Origin: Brugia malayi
Lineage: Eukaryota; Nematoda; Chromadorea; Rhabditida; Onchocercidae
DNA length: 64,000 nucleotides
Direction: 5' to 3'
Assembly (NCBI RefSeq): GCF_000002995.4
Contig: NW_025062479.1
Location: forward strand, 8,423,721 to 8,487,720
Positions 36,600-51,951 of this stretch are shown one piece after another. The notes under the pieces are model-generated. The model made no database searches and was not told the DNA's origin. It saw only the letters and a program-made list of their open reading frames with translations. Position 1 is the stretch's first letter. Each line of letters starts with the position of its first letter. Made by a program: the position numbers and the translations under genes.

Positions 36600-39500
36600 A
36601 AAATATCGTTTTCTGCAGAAGACGATTTAATAAATGGTAAATGACATTTAAGGGTTGTTAGTTGTTAGTCCGTCTTAATATAATTTCTTGAGATCGGTAG
36701 CGGTACTCAACAAATGCCAGCAATGTTGGAAATGATTAGACGAACATTGAGAGAAGTCCTCACCTCGGCGTATTCACAGCATTATTCAGAGGATATATGA
36801 AAGCAGCTAGATGCATGGAATAGTTAACTAGCATTCTGAAGATTCTTGAACTATTTGTCATGTTCGTTTTCTACTATCTCAAAAAGATACGAAAATAGTA
36901 TTGGAAACCATACACGACAGTTATTGGCAGTAAATTTACAAACCAAGCTAATTTGTGAAGGAGTAATACACTGTTCGAACCTCTTCGCGGCGTGATGATC
37001 CACTGAGCGCCTTTCCAAAAAATGGCTATCTATAGTGTTTTTAAAATTAGACAATAAAGTTATTCAAAAGCTAGGGAAATCACATGAAATATTCCTGTGA
37101 ATGCTTCATTTTGATTAATCGGAACAAAATTACTGATGCAGCAAATCAGTCTCCATTTACTGCTTCATACTAGGATACAAGGAATGGTGTTTATAATTGA
37201 TTAAATTTCATAAATTAAAGGAAAAAAAGCTTTACGAGTGCTTTCATGAACGAATTAACAAGATTCAAATATAAAGTGAGTAAATTAAAATAATACAACT
37301 AAAATACATACAAAGATAAAAGTGATGCATACGTCACAGTTGGAAATAATTGTTATCTTTTAATGATTTAAACTATTAAACTAAACCATTATTACTTATT
37401 TCTTTATTCCTTAAAATGCATAAATCCGGACGTTATAGTCAACATATCGGATACCTGAAAATATGTCTTCTAGCGACTGTATTCTATTTGTCATGAAAAA
37501 AATTTCTGTTCAATTTGTAAAATCCATATATTAAGTAAAGCGTTTAATAATGTTTTACCAACTATTAAAATGCAAACTTCGTGAGAAAAAAACATAATCA
37601 TCATTAGTACTCTAGTAATATTTAGTAATATTATTATCAAATGTTATCAAAAGTAATATTATCCCTCACCATTTAGTAATATTATCTAAAGCACTATTCC
37701 AGCGATATAGACCAAGACTATTAGCCTAGTCGAGAAGTAAATTAATAAACATTGAGAATATAAAAATATTAAGAGGTATTAATACAAATAGGATGACCAG
37801 TATTTTGATATGTCGCGTTGCACATTTAGAAGCACTTCAATTTTTTTCTTTTATTTTTTTCCTTGCACATGGCCACATTAAGAGAATCAGCATATAAGCT
37901 TCCAAAAAAAAGCTTACAACTTTACCAAATGATTAGTTTTTTGATTAGTTTCATTAACGATTGATAGTTTTAAGCTTGTTACATTTTCGCAAAATTATTC
38001 AACGATTTTTCGTCCCTTAATCTTACAAAGATTTTATAAATTAATGCAAAAATTGTGTGAAAAACCAGACGAATGAACAAATTTGTTTAATTATAGGAAT
38101 TCAGTTGTACTGAAAAACGATTTTTAAACTCCAACTTGCTTGCATGAAAATCATATTTTTAGTTATGAGAGTTAACGAAATCTTGAAAGCTGTGATTGTT
38201 GAATTGAGGTGCTTTTCATTCGGCACTAAAATTTTATAAATATTTTAATGTGTTAAAAGGAAATCATCCCCTGAACGGTTTCGATCCTATAAAATTTCAT
38301 GAGAACAAAATAAAATGAATTATGTTATAGATTTATAGCAAATTTGATTTCAAAATATTTCAAAAATAATTTTTATTCAAACGAATTAGAAAATAATATA
38401 CGCTATTTTTAGGTGAATTAAGTATTAACTAATAAACAGTATTAACTTTTCAAAAGCAGAGAATTTAATAAAGTGGTAAAAAAAAAAATGGATGATCATG
38501 AAATATCACCCTATACTCTCACAATTATTCGTTAATTGGGATTTGAAACTTTAATATGAAAAATAGAGCGAAGATTGCAGTAATATTTTTAAACTGTGCT
38601 GAGACACAGAAATTAAGTGGATGCTATCTCTAAGATCCCAGAAATGCAAAAAAAAAAAAAAAAAATAAAATAAAATAAAATAAAATAAATAAACGAAAAA
38701 TTCGTTATATAAAATTGGATTCTTGTATGGAGAATAGAACCTATTTATGTTATAGCAAATTTCATTTGTTGAATGAGTGAGAAATTTAATTCCATTGCAA
38801 ATCACACTACCGTATTATCATAGTTACAAGATGAAAAAATCATGAAAGCCGGACTATTATCAACTGTTATATTTTGTAAAGTGTAATTTTTGCTGATCAT
38901 TCTTGGAACCCCAATAACTTTAATGTCAACTCATTTAGTGAATTCTCTAAAATTCTTTTTTTTAGGAAAGTATTTGACATATATCATAAAATATTGGTTG
39001 AAAATGTTATCCATGAAGAATAAAAGCTTTAAATTATTAAAAAAAAAAGTAATTAAGCAATGTCTGTGCACTAATCAAAAAACTAATTTTTGAATTATTA
39101 TAATACTCACTAGAAAAGTTTACTGCTAACTAGAAAGTAAAGGAGAAATATGAATTAAAAAAAACGATCGATAAAAAAAAAATAATAAAAAATATGCAAT
39201 GCGGATAATAAACTTGTCATTGTTAACTAACTTATCCTTATCATTGTTAAGTTTCAATAAAAAAAACAAATTATTAGTAAAAACTATCTCATCAAAAAAA
39301 GAAAACGTTGCAACTGAAATATTTCTCGCTATGTATTTTAAAAACAAGTCATAGAATCAAAAGGATGCTGAAAAACAAAATTTCACTAAATACTATTCAT
39401 GCAACGTTTGATTCATGAGGAAACAGAACGATAAAATAAAAAAATTAACGAATGATAAAATAAAATAAAAAAAAAGGAAAAAAAGCTGAACAAGATAAAG

Positions 39501-42500
39501 ATAAAAACCTTCGATTAATGCTTAATCATCATCAGGTCAAGGAAGTTAAACTAGCAGTGTTGTCACTTCAAACACAAGTCTCTTATGATTATTTCGTGAT
39601 GCTTCCTCTTTTGAACAGACAAATAGTACAAACAATGATTTTTTTTGAAATATCATACAAAATAAATTTATTGCTACAGTGAGATAATCACACAAATAAT
39701 TTATTTAAAAAAGTTTCATATTAATTTTAGTTTTGCAACTTTTGTACTTCATTTTTACACTAATTTAGCAGGAAAGCATTAGATAATGTTAAGTAATCAA
39801 TAAATAGAGATAATAAATATTACATCAAAGACAAAAGCTTAGGTATAACAAAAGATAAAATTGAAGAAATTGACAAAGCATGACTCAATGACTCAATGAG
39901 ACCTCTGAAAGATAAAAATAGAACAGAGGTATTATGGAGTAACTTTAATTAACAATCATGTGTCGTTTGGCATGCAAATATAAAGATATTATTAGCAGTC
40001 AATTGCTTCTTAAGTTGATTTTGCTTATCTCATTTCCACACAATTTTGGTTTTCTTTTTTATATTTTATTTATAAAACATATTTTCAGATGTTTTTTCCA
40101 ACGATAAGCCAAGGAATAGCTAATCAGAACCAAGCGTTTATTTTATTTAATAAGTGTGCTGAATTCAAAATTTGAAACCTATACATTTTAAACTACAACA
40201 AACTTAAACACGTATTTCCGAAAATCAATATAAACTTTTGTAAAAAATTAGAAGACCATATTTTGGTATGCTATTAATTAAAAAATGGAAGTAATGGCAA
40301 AAATTCGGAAAAAAATAAAACCGGTGGTACCCAAGAGGCATTTAATATTTGCTGGCATTGAGAAGGCTACAAGTACATTCATTACACATTTTTGCTAAAG
40401 ATGCCAATCACTCAACAAATCCATAAAGCTGATGTGTTTTAAAATTTTGTCCGATTTTTATTTTATACTATTTGCTTTTTAGCAATTTCATCAATGTGTG
40501 CGCATTTGCAAAACCTTGCAATAATCCTTATTCTCATCTTCATTTTAATGATTACACAGTGAAATGTAATCGACGAATATGGCTGGAATCATAATCATTC
40601 TTATAATATCTATCATTGATTTCCCTAGTGAATCCGATCTGAATATATTTCATTTCAGGCTTAAAATTGAGAATTTTAAATTGCACTTCAAGGTGAAACA
40701 GGCGTTGCCCGTCAAATTCCGATTGAAATTTACATCAAAAAAGTCGCAAATTCATTGCTTAAGTTTTTGTTAAGTTGAAAAAAGAAGTAAAAAGAAAAAC
40801 ACCACTTTTATTGATGCTGTTGTAAGCCAAATAAATTTATTGAGAGAGATTTGCAAGCCATGTAATCCTGCACGGAAAAAAAATGAATAATTCTGTCGAA
40901 GATGTTCAGCATGACAAATGTAACTGGGTTTTTAGATTTCTGGTTAATAGAGATGAGGAAAAATCTAAAGCTTATAAAATATTGAACAGGCGATAATAAG
41001 ATAATATCATCATGTAAGCGCTTCACATGAATTTTTGTGAGCTTTTAGCTCAATTTTTGGAAATCCATAACTAATGTGTTTTCTTTAGCACTAGAATTGT
41101 TGAAGACAATGATCTGGACCATTTTCAGCAAAAAGTTTATCTTTTAAAAATGAATACATATACCTTTTTTTTCAACTAGGATACATGAACCTCCAAAAAC
41201 TGATAATGCAAAAAAGGAATCTGCAGTAATATCCTTGAATTACAAAAATTTAAATTTATAGATTGTGAGACACATTTAGGGACGGAGCTAGTGTTAAAAG
41301 ACGCAACATTTAATTGTAAATCTATTACTTAAATCTTAACATTGATAGCAGAATCCCCACATAGTTTTCATTGTTCTTTTCTATATTTCAACGCATGTTT
41401 GACTTTGTGTGAAATGCCAGTTTATCTCCATTACTAAAATAGGTGAACAAACACAGGTGAAGCCAGAAGTACATTTGAGAATATTGGGAAGAGGATATGA
41501 GTAATAACAAATTACAGGCAGCAAAGTGTAGGATTTTCATACTCTCTTGAAACAAATGATTAGTTTTCCAATGTGAGGCAACGGACAAAGAGCTCTATTT
41601 TAGAAATTAAAGTAGAAATATAATAATAATTAACTTTTATAATCTTAATTTATTAGCTTAATAGCATCTAAACTTTCTTAACATACTTTCCTAATGGACA
41701 TTTTCCAATGGGATTTTATAGTTTATTGACAAGACAACGGGTGATGAGTTAGATGGTCCATGAGAATGTAACAAGTTGAATAGGACGCTGATGCTGGATA
41801 TTGTATTCATGCTCAAAAGACCACTTTACATGTCTAATGAAAATTATTCCAGTAGTGTTTATAAAGTTTGGACCTATTTATGATAACACATAAACACTAG
41901 ACAATATATGAACACAAACACACTGATTAAAGTGGAGTATTTTCCATCAAGCACACTGGAACAAAAATGTCTCATTGGCTTGGATGGGCTTTTTTGGCTT
42001 AGAAAAGCATATTATGGGAAAAGGCATATTATATTAGCATAAAGATTATAAAAAGCATTAGTAGATAGAAAAGTATCTGCGTGTTCATTAGAACAATGAG
42101 AAAATCTAAGCTACAATAGGATGAGACACTATTATAATTAATAATTACATGCTAAAGCAAAGTTGCACTATCAGCAGCACATTAGAAGTTTGGAGATCTA
42201 ATGTGTCCTCCATCTTCCTAACCCGTAAGAAATAGGCATAAAAAGAAATCCAAGCTATCAAACTGGACCAGAATTTTTCATAAAAAATGTCAGTAATTAA
42301 AAACCGAAATGAATTCGGTGCCGTAATTCATTCTATTTCTTCCTTTCGTTCTGAATTAAAGTTCTTTTAAGTGACATAAATGCTAGTCGTCAGAATCGAG
42401 AACGAAACGGTAATGTTACTCTAATAACAATGATATGAGCTGTACAGTTAATAAAGGGAAAACAATAGCAAATTATCATCTATTACCACTATTATCACTA

Positions 42501-42900
42501 TTATTATTGAAAAGCGAAAAATAAATAACATTTACACCAGTATAACCCTGCATCAATTGAAATTTATTCACTAGAACAGATATTTTATTCGGTAGACTAG
42601 AAAGATGAAAAGAAATTCAGAAATATAAATTGATCAGTTGTGAGATGTCTTGAGTCCACTAATAATTTCCTGGAAGTAACCTATATCGAATAAAGTGTAT
42701 CATAAATTTTTTTAAGGAATCGCTGGAGTTTATTTGAAAAGATTCGTCATAATAGAAGGATCTGTAGACCTATGCAGACATTATTAATTATAAACAGTGT
42801 TTGCAAAAGGTAAATGAAAAGAACAATCATATTTCGGCAAATTTTCTTATATTCGTTTTTGGAAATGTTGATTGCAGATGTTGCTTTTCTTTCATAAAAT
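36600..42900. other. long AT-rich intergenic region
   Basis: No gene, RNA or mobile element that I can support. Contains repeated AGTAATATTAT motifs at 37610-37685, an 18-A run followed by (AAAAT)n at 38648-38690, and AT-rich simple sequence at 39430-39490. Confidence 0.4.
38648..38690. repeat. poly-A followed by (AAAAT)n microsatellite
   Basis: A run of 18 A passes into AAAAT units and ends AAATAAAC. Confidence 0.85.
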
Positions 42901-42901
42901 T

Positions 42902-45900
42902 CTACCAGTATGGACTGTCCGTGGGTAAATTTTTCCAAGCTGCAAATTTAGTCCAATCGTCAAATTCATATGTATATGCATCATTGGGATCATGTTTCCC
43001 AAATGATAATGATACGGGTAATGGAGAAATGGGAGTTTGCGCTTCCTGGCTTATTAACACATAATTTCGACCATTATTTGAATCCCAAAATTGCTGCTGA
43101 TTTGTGTCACCTGTAATTTTATTAAAAGTACTCAAAGGATGTGACTGGTTAAGGCATTACTGTATAAGTACTGTATTACTGTATAAGCTGTACTTCTATA
43201 ACATAATAATGGTTTCACGAACACATTTTTATGGTTTGTGAATGATGTTTCGTGCAGAAGTTATGCTGATTGCTATTCAGTAAATTTTAATAAAATGCAT
43301 TTTATACTTTATGCTATCTTGTTTTAGAAATATTTGAAGCATGAAATATTAAGCAGCGAAGATATGATTTAAATTATAGAAGTTTTTCAAAGGATATTGC
43401 TTCATTTAAACTTTTATCATACTCGATTTTTACCAAGTTGTATAGAAAATTTATAGTAAATTTTGTTACCTTGAGAAGAGCCAATTTCAAAGCAAATGCA
43501 GAATTCAATTCGTGCATTCGGATTATAGCCATTGGTGGGCAATTCAACATCAAAACTAAACGTATCATAAAATTTGGATGATGAGGGCTGATAAATTGCC
43601 ATACGGTCCAGAAAACTTTTCCATCCATCCGATGTGAAACGTACAAATACTTTCTTCTCATATGTTATATTTTTGACCTAAATTAAACAAATACAAAACA
43701 GTATTTCCGATTAAAAGTTTTTATTGAAGTCACACGAAGACAGTAGGACAGTCAAAAAATTTTGCCTGTTTCTTTAATTAAATTAAATAACTACATTTTT
43801 TTTTAAAGACCAATATCAGTGGAAAGAGATAACAATTCAGAAAAGAACTGGAAAGGAACCTTAATGGTGCCAACCATATGGCATATCTCATTTTTAAGAA
43901 CAACATTTTCTAGCGCAACAAACCCCCTTTCCAAGGTTTCACGAAACTTAACGTATTCACTAGCCGGTTGCTTGAACGATATCACCCATGAACCGGATAC
44001 CTGACTGGACTTTTTGTTCTCATCTGTTTCTCCTAGTAATCGACGAATTACCTAAACATGAATTTGTGAAATTATTGACTGAGTAAACACTGAAAAAGAA
44101 TACGTAGGCCTTCATTCTCATTCATTATCCTCTCTCCGAAATTACTTCAGCACAAAATCAAAAAGCAGAGTAGTACCACATAACTTTTCCTAATCACTGC
44201 TGTCCTTATAAAATCAACGAATTTGTAGTACATAAAAAAAATTACGTAGTATTTACATAATTCATTAGTAAGATAATAGCTAGTGCACGTCTTTCCAATA
44301 AATTAATGATTAATTATCACCTGAAATAAGCTACGAATTTCTTGGTTAACCAAAAATTGTTTTCAAATTTATGATTTGAATGGATGAATGGAGCAGTGAG
44401 TATATAAATGAAGAAAACATACTGATGCGCTAATGGTCGGTGGATAATCTGAAGGTTCCGATATTATACGCACTGTGGTCAGATCTTTACCGCAGTCATC
44501 GGCAAAACGTACACTTTTATATGAGCTAATAGCAACCTTCTCTGTTTGAGCAACTACATTTTCAACAATCACTGCCAACTGATCGAAGTCATCGACATTA
44601 CTGTCAACAAAATTCTTGTAGTCCAAATTAGCATTTGATTCTCCTTGCGATATTGATTCTAAAATTCAAAATGATAACATACACAAAGAATACATGAATT
44701 TTTTTTATTTGCTCAGGAAGTTATATTAAGTAGAATTTTTGTTTTCGGTTTTAATATATTCCAAACTTCAAGCACTTCCAAAATTAATGATAAAGTAGTT
44801 TACCAGCATTGTCCAGTGATTTTTCAACTGTAATTGGTATAAGCTGACGTTTTTTCAACTGTTCTGTAAGTGTAGTTCGTGAATTGATAACACCTAATCG
44901 ATTGAGCGCATCTGATTCGCTCTGTGAGCGCACCTGTAAATAATTTATGGAATTTTCTTGATAGAAATGAGAATAGTTTAATGTGAAGTGGATATGGCAA
45001 ATTCTCAAAAACATGAGAAAATCGTACGAGTTTTCGTTGACAATACTGAAGATCCGATATTTCAAGCGTCAGCAGTTTTACTAGCATAGGAATGGGTAAA
45101 AGGAGTTGCTGTTGCGATAACCGGCAATCTTGAAGACAATATTTAAACTACCAATAATTGGTTAAAATACCCTAACTTGCTGATTTCCGTAGCAGATATC
45201 AAAAACATCTACTTACTCTCAATAACGATGACATCGGATGATGTCGGCTGACAATTGGAAAGGATGCAGCACGGCGGCATATGGTTGGACATAATATAGA
45301 TGATGATGGATCAGAACCAACAGATCGCAAATCATCTAAAAAAAATTTTTTTTTTCTTTTAAATTATAACTGAATAACAATAACTGCTAATAGTATGTAG
45401 TAAACCATAATATATTAAAAACGCCGTTGTTTCAATTCAAAGTTTTCTGATTTCATTTTGAATTTCACAGCTCTCAGAATTTCATTTGTTCTGCCCTATA
45501 TGCAGCCATTCATTATTTGCAGCTAAAATAATCCACAAAACAACATTTTATACTTTGTATCTGTTAGTATCCATATTTGTATGTTTTGCTACCTGTAATC
45601 ATCATTCAAACATTTGCTTCATCTCAGTCTTCACATTCCGCACAAAAGGAGGTCAAATTATGGATCTAGATCTGTTTGGCTCCAATTATCAATGGGAGTG
45701 AATTACTTAATTGAATTTGAAGTGAGATTTTTTCACTTAATTGAATTTGAAATGAGAAAAATATTAACTAGCAGTAAAATGAAAGAAACTAAAAGTGAAA
45801 CTTGTGGCGTTGTTGTGTAATCAAAATATAAAGGGATTGCGTTTTGAGAGAGAAAAAATTTTTCCTAAGGAAGTATAACTAGAAGGTTAGAAAATCAATT

Positions 45901-46129
45901 TGAATTTAAGAATTTCGAAGACTAAATCATGATTAAAACGAAGCGGTTAAGTAAGTATGTCATTCTCAATTACACTCAATTCTGAACTTGTTAATTCTTT
46001 CTTTTTAATTTTCGGATTTTAGTATTATAATCGCATAAAAGCAGAGTGTTACGATCTATTTTCAAGAATGAACAGAAATTTACCTCGCAACCAATCCTTG
46101 GACAAATCTGATCTTACTGCGCATTGCAT
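42902..46129 (-). CDS. protein phosphatase 1 glycogen-targeting regulatory subunit (PPP1R3-like), 379 aa
   Basis: Seven exons join in phase on the minus strand: 46084-46129, 45217-45335, 44804-44933, 44423-44658, 43860-44051, 43470-43677, 42902-43110. Residues 146-152 (KSVRFAD) are the RVxF PP1-docking motif, followed by DDCGKDLTTVRII, the typical PPP1R3 continuation. Residues about 197-345 form a CBM21 glycogen-binding domain: SFKQPASEYVKFRETLER, then GTIKVKNITYEKKVFVRF, then the TSDGWKSF loop and IEFCICFEIG. The end FWDSNNGRNYVLI is the family's conserved 'WDNN.G.NY' strand. Such subunits bring PP1 to glycogen so that it activates glycogen synthase and inhibits phosphorylase. A Ser/Arg-rich N-terminus (RRAASFP, 47-53) resembles the phospho-serine sites seen in these subunits. 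The C-terminal extension (PYTYEFDDW-like, acidic/aromatic) has no known role. Confidence 0.92.
45703..45757. repeat. two direct copies of a ~23-bp unit
   Basis: The unit ACTTAATTGAATTTGAA(G/A)TGAGA occurs twice with about 29 bp offset, inside the first intron of the PPP1R3-like gene. Confidence 0.7.
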
Positions 46130-49100
46130 TTCGATAACTAAAAGAAAACTATTTTAAGTTTCCTCTTCCGATTGCATCTCATTATTGATCCCACTAGGTT
46201 TAATATATTAACTACATCAAAGACAAAAAAATTTCGCATTTTAGCAAAAAAGGAAGTGTTAAGAAAACTGAATAGATAAAATTCACGATTTCAGAAAAAT
46301 TCTGGATACTATTTGTTTAATGAATAAGGATCTCAGCTTTGAAAGCAAAATTTATTTGAATCTTGAATTTGGATCATTCCAATTTTTGGGAAAAACATAT
46401 GACCATAATATTGAAAATGACGGTTCGAAAAACGATAACTAATTTCAAAATACTTCAAATGGGTATGAAGAAAGAATATTTCCAAAAATTGCTGTTAACC
46501 AGGACGGATATACAGGAAGCTCAGTAACTGTCACAATAAATACGCTCCGTTTGATTGCATCTCAAAAAAAAAAAAAAAAAAAAAACATAGAGGATTATTT
46601 GTAAAATTAATTTCCCAGCACAATTTAAATTCTGCAAAAATCTTCTGGCAGGATTTAGCGGTTTAGTGATTATCAGTTTGAGATAAAATTTAAAAAAAGA
46701 GAGGGAAAACAAATGTGAAATGATTTAGTGGTTTGAAGGGCAATAATAGTTGATTTTGATTATAGTACTACCTCTCTACTGTGGCAAAGATTCATGTCAA
46801 AAAGTGTTGATTTTATTTCTTCCTCAAAAACAAGTAATTTTTTTAACAGAGCAATTGTTTCCTTTTTAATTAAAGCATAATCCAGAAGCTAAAATGGCTT
46901 TGTCGTAATCGACAACTTGAAATACGAATAGATTAAGCAGAATAAACGGAATAACGAAACTAAACGCATAATCTTGTTATTTAAATTGCAAGGTCATTTT
47001 TATATTTATTTGCCTCAATCTCTCACTCATGTTCCTTGTACAATGAAGATAGAAAAGTAAAATCGCATTACAGTGGAGAAAAATTCAATTTTTAAGAGAC
47101 TAAAGTTACGATAGAAGCAAGAAAACTTATATTTAATCAATTTCCTTTAGTCTCAACTAAATTGTTTGATAATTTCTTTCATGGAAACATTTATGGGACT
47201 GTTTCAGTAAAATAAAACTGCCCTGCTGATTATGTGTTTTTGACAATTTATGAATGAGAGCGTTAAAAAAACTAATACTTTCATTCAAATACATAACTGT
47301 ATTCAAAGTGCCGTTATCAAACATTAGTTATAAACTTTCCTGTCATATATTATCGTAATTTCATGCTTCATAAAATCTAGTTTAATCAGAGACAATAGAC
47401 TGAGAGAGCATATTGTAGTAAGCGACAGATAGCGTCAAATATAAGTGGAAGTGCTTCCGACAATTCAAACAGATTTGTGCTGCTTATTTGTTCAAGAATA
47501 ATGGTCGGTTGGAGATATCGATAACTTCGAATTAAACGAAAGAGCTTGATAGCCTCTATTATTTGAACTACTTCTAATTTAACAACTTTATACTAAAATA
47601 CCAAGTGGATTTTGATTATATAATGATGTTGGCTAAATCAATTAATTCATTTCATACAATCGGATTGCTATAACGAATGTTGTGAGAGTATACAACGTTA
47701 GAAAAGAAAAAAATTCTACTCTTCTCAAATGCTTTACTTGTAGGAGTAATAGAAAGTATCCTTGAAATTTCTGAATGAATTATAAATAATTTCTATCTTC
47801 TTGTCATTTCGCAAAGAAATAGCTTTAATAAATTTGAAGCAAGATAATATTTTAAGATTAAAGTTAAATTTTCCTATTTCCTTCAAATATGGTTATTCCA
47901 ACTCAATGAAATTAAAATTTATAATTAACTGCAGATGCAGCTAAGAAACAGGGGTTCAGACAAAAAATTAAACTATGGGGAGGTAAAAGTAGGAAGTAAT
48001 ATCAGTTTCCTTTAACATTACTAATTTTGTCACAAAATATTTTGGCTTATTTAACGAAATAATAATTATTTAAGTGGTTCTGCTAAAAACTGCATTGTTT
48101 TAAACAGCAGAACAAATATCGATGTAAATTACCATTAGAAGTTCAGAATACAGAAATGTCTGAAATGAAATTGTTTGGCTATGTCACATTGTCATCGTCC
48201 ACTGTGTCTATGTGTTAATTAAGTTTAAAGGGATACCCAATTTTAAGGAAAAATGTAATTATGCAATAAATGTAAAAATCAATTGACGAAGAAATATCTA
48301 CGAGTAAACAAAATACTTTTTAATAGCAAAGCGATCCACTCAAAAATGAGTTATTTTATATCTATGTACGTGATCGTGTACAATGGTATTAAAGTACTAT
48401 AATTTTGTTCCAACTTATTAATTACATTTTTGCCTATACTATTTCTTTTCCAAGTATGAAAACTGGGCTATGTCATTTGTTACACTGTTCAGATAAATTG
48501 ATTCGACCTGTGAACGATGGGTAGATTAACAAGAAAGATTTGACAGCTGTCAAAAAATTTTTTGTGAAAGTTAATGCAGATGGTGTGAACAGGAATGTTA
48601 TCAAAGTAAAATATGCCTATAAGGCAATCATATGGAAGAAAAACTTATTTCCTTCATATATAAATGTTTCTTAAAAATCATCCATTCTCAACTTTCTTAT
48701 GTTCTATGAAGACTATTGAAAACAAATGTTGAATATGATGGAGAATTTATGACCTTAACTAACAATATTATAAACTAATTGTATGCGGTCTGTTCAAGAA
48801 AGCTCTTGAAGTTAGCAGGATATAATTTTGATCCTCAGTTTGGTCAGTTAAATTTTTCAAATAATCTTTTTACTGATACATAACAACTAGAACTCCCACA
48901 AATGTAAGGGTTTCTGAAAGAAATGTAAAGAAAAACACAGACCCTAACCAGTCTACAATTACCTGTTAAAACTAGAAATTCAGATGCATGTCTTTAGTTA
49001 ACAGCAATCGATTCTATTTTTTTTGCGAATTTGGAAGGAACAGAATATTTTTATTAGTTGCGAGTTACTGTATTTTGTATCACGTGTTATTTTACAATTC

Positions 49101-49600
49101 AAAAATCTTCTGGGAAATTTTTATTTCTCTCATAAGTAATAAACATAAAGGAGAATTTTGATTCCCAGCTTCCTATTTCATACTGATATATGACAACTAA
49201 AACTCATATGAAAGAAGCATATTATAGACAAAGTGGCTGTTTCAGGTTTGTAAAACTTTCAATAACCTCTTTGTAAGCTTACTTGATCATTTTCAATCCT
49301 TCGTATAAAAATTAGGAAAAACATTAATCCTAATTTAATTAAGTAGCATGTGTGTGCATTCAACTTCGGAAAATTGACACTGTGAAAGACATTTTTAAGT
49401 GGAAGCCTAGAAGTGATCATATTTATTGAAATGCAAAAATCTGGAAGAACAGAAAAACACAAGCTAATATTATCTGAATAAGAGAACAGCACTGATTAAG
49501 GACAGAAATTGGCTAAAAATAATCAAGCAAGAAGAAACATCAAATTAAAATGACTAAAATATATCCGATGAAGACTGAGAAATAGGTAATAATGGTTGAT
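46130..49600. other. intergenic, nothing recognised
   Basis: AT-rich upstream region of the PPP1R3-like gene. Contains a 22-A run at 46564-46585. No exon or RNA gene supported. Confidence 0.4.
46564..46585. repeat. poly-A tract
   Basis: 22 consecutive A, upstream of the PPP1R3-like gene. Confidence 0.9.
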
Positions 49601-49610
49601 AATTGAAGAA

Positions 49611-49790
49611 ATGAGCGAAGGGGCAACAAGATTAGATGGAATAGATGAAAGAAGTAGAGCAAGAGTTGTTCGCTATGTTCGGAACTCACGAGTAATTGAT
49701 GGAGTTCGTTGTGTAGGTCCTTCAGATGCACCTCCTATAAGTAAGCTGCAGTTTCTTTTCCTCCATCTTCTTCGTCTTAATCGTAGGTGA
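49611..49790 (+). other. Arg-rich short ORF, candidate exon
   Basis: An ATG opens 59 residues (MSEGATRLDGIDERSRARVV...). A GTAAGC donor at about 49739 would end the exon after SDAPPI. Composition is far less AT-rich than the flanks and codons are varied. No family recognised. A second segment at 51952 shares the string RVIDG. No in-phase junction between the two is convincing. Confidence 0.25.
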
Positions 49791-51951
49791 AGTTTTAAAT
49801 CTCAAGGTTAGAAAAAAACAAAAGCGGTTGTTCTAGCTTTTTGGAACAGTGATGTGAAATGCACTCTAATATAATATATTTCTTCTTAAACTGCGGAAGT
49901 GTTTAATCAGGAAAAAAAATTTTTCTGATGAAAAAAGTTCACGTCTTAAGGAAAAATTCACCCAGAAAGTTTTGCATCAAAACAAAAAAGTGAAATTCTT
50001 GAAATTTGACTAAAGCATTGTTATAAAATTTCAATAATTGATGCTCCAATAAGTGTTTTGCTTGGAAAAAAAAGTATTAAAAAGCAACTAATCATCATAT
50101 TTACCATATTTCAGTAAGGATCTTCTAACATTGCAAAACTCGTTATGTCACGGACCTTTACCTTTATTTAACTACCAATCAGCTAGCATCAACTTTAGCT
50201 ATAGACTTCGTTTTCTAAATTTAGACACTTTCTTTAAGATGTATTCTCTGACTTATTTGAATAATAAGGGCATCATTTGTTAGTAGTAATTACTCAGTCT
50301 AATTAGATGAAAAAAAAAAAAAAAAAAACACCGCACAGAGTTCTTTCTACATTTAAGATCATACTGCTCTTCATCAAACGGCAAATGACCATATTAATGA
50401 TAAATATGTGCTTAATTTACATAATCTACAAACTGTAAATCACGTAAGGATTTCGAAGTGTTTGAAATGAAATATTGTAAAATCAAACAAAAAAATCAAA
50501 TTAGAAAAAATTTAATTCTTTTTGTAAAAATCTGTCATATAATTTAAACATTCACAAAACAATCTTCCGAGTTACTATGCTTTTTATTGGGCTAAAAGAA
50601 TCGAATCCGCTCAAATGGTTTTATGGAAGCAGTTTCAATGCAGAAATGACCAACTTTTACTTTAAAATTTTAATTTAAAAATGCGAACTAACAATTTGTG
50701 GTATAGAACTTGAGATAATACTTTGAAAATGTACAGTATACAACACAAATAAGGACAAAGATATTTAAAAAGATATCTGAAAAGTAATTTGTGGAATAGA
50801 TCGCTGAGATTTAAAATCTATTGTCAAGTATTGATTAGTCAGGCATAGCTTTATAAGTAGATGGAATTTAAATAATTTTATTGAGATACTCAATGAATAA
50901 TTTTCAGGATTACGGGGTTTATTTTGCTGATTCATCAAAAAAGTTTCGGTGACGGTTGTAACGTCTCAATCTCAACTTAAGCATATCATAAAAGATTACA
51001 TGTGCAGTATTTGCTTGATATTTTTAGAGTTACTAAATGATATGATGGAAATTTTTAATGCAGAGACTCTTTAAGAATGAGTCAAAATGTTACTCTATTA
51101 AGCGCAGCTCTATAAGCAATAAGTTTGCGAAATGAAAATGATAAAAGAGAATTTAAAAAAGCAATATGTCAAAAGATTGTTGGAAAAAATCATAAAATGA
51201 GAAAGACGTCGCATACAAAGGATAGTAAGTGTAATTATTGTTGAAACTCAGGTATCGAAAAAACTGAACTACAAAAAAATTTTTCAAAGACGCTGGCACC
51301 AGCCTTTGCATTTGTAACTAAAATGAAAGAAAGAAATCTATTTTTTTTTTTTTTTTGCTTACTGCTGAAGAAAAATTTATTACAATGAAAAAAAAAGGTG
51401 GAAAAAGTCATTTCCCATCATTTTGAAAATAACAGAGTAAATTGCAAATGAAATCAACAAGTAAATTTAATGATAAAAAAGCCATTCGCAGAAGAAGCAA
51501 TTCAGAACGATTATTTTTGAAAATTTTATGAGTATGAAAAATTTAAGATTGAAATTTTGCTCTCAAAAAAGCAAACAAGTGTATACAATTCGCTTTTCAA
51601 AAAGTCTAGCAGTTCGATAACTAAAATTAAGACTTTGATCGCATATTTATCAATTTGATCTGTGCAATCTTTCAAGACCGATATCAAGTCCATACCACTA
51701 AATAATGCATTGCTTGTCGGAATTTTATATAGCAACTTCTAAATTGGACAAAACTCATCAGCACACAAAAAATATGAGTGGAACTTATAACCTAGTGATT
51801 TCCAGTTACTTTAACTATCGAAAATGAAAGTTAGAACAACTTTTAAATAAAAAGTTTCATTTTTTAAATAAAAAAATGAGTAAGTTTCAAGTAGAGAAAG
51901 GCAACTGATGTCATTTGTGTGTGTGTGTTCTTTTTTTCATGCTTACCAAGC

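Noticed and set aside
38551..38805. 84-codon minus-strand ORF rich in Phe/Tyr
   Set aside because: It is the complement of a poly-A/(AAAAT)n simple repeat.
43374..43661. Overlapping frame across the CBM21 exon
   Set aside because: The frame giving KNITYEKKVFVRF is the conserved CBM21 frame. The other is a shadow.
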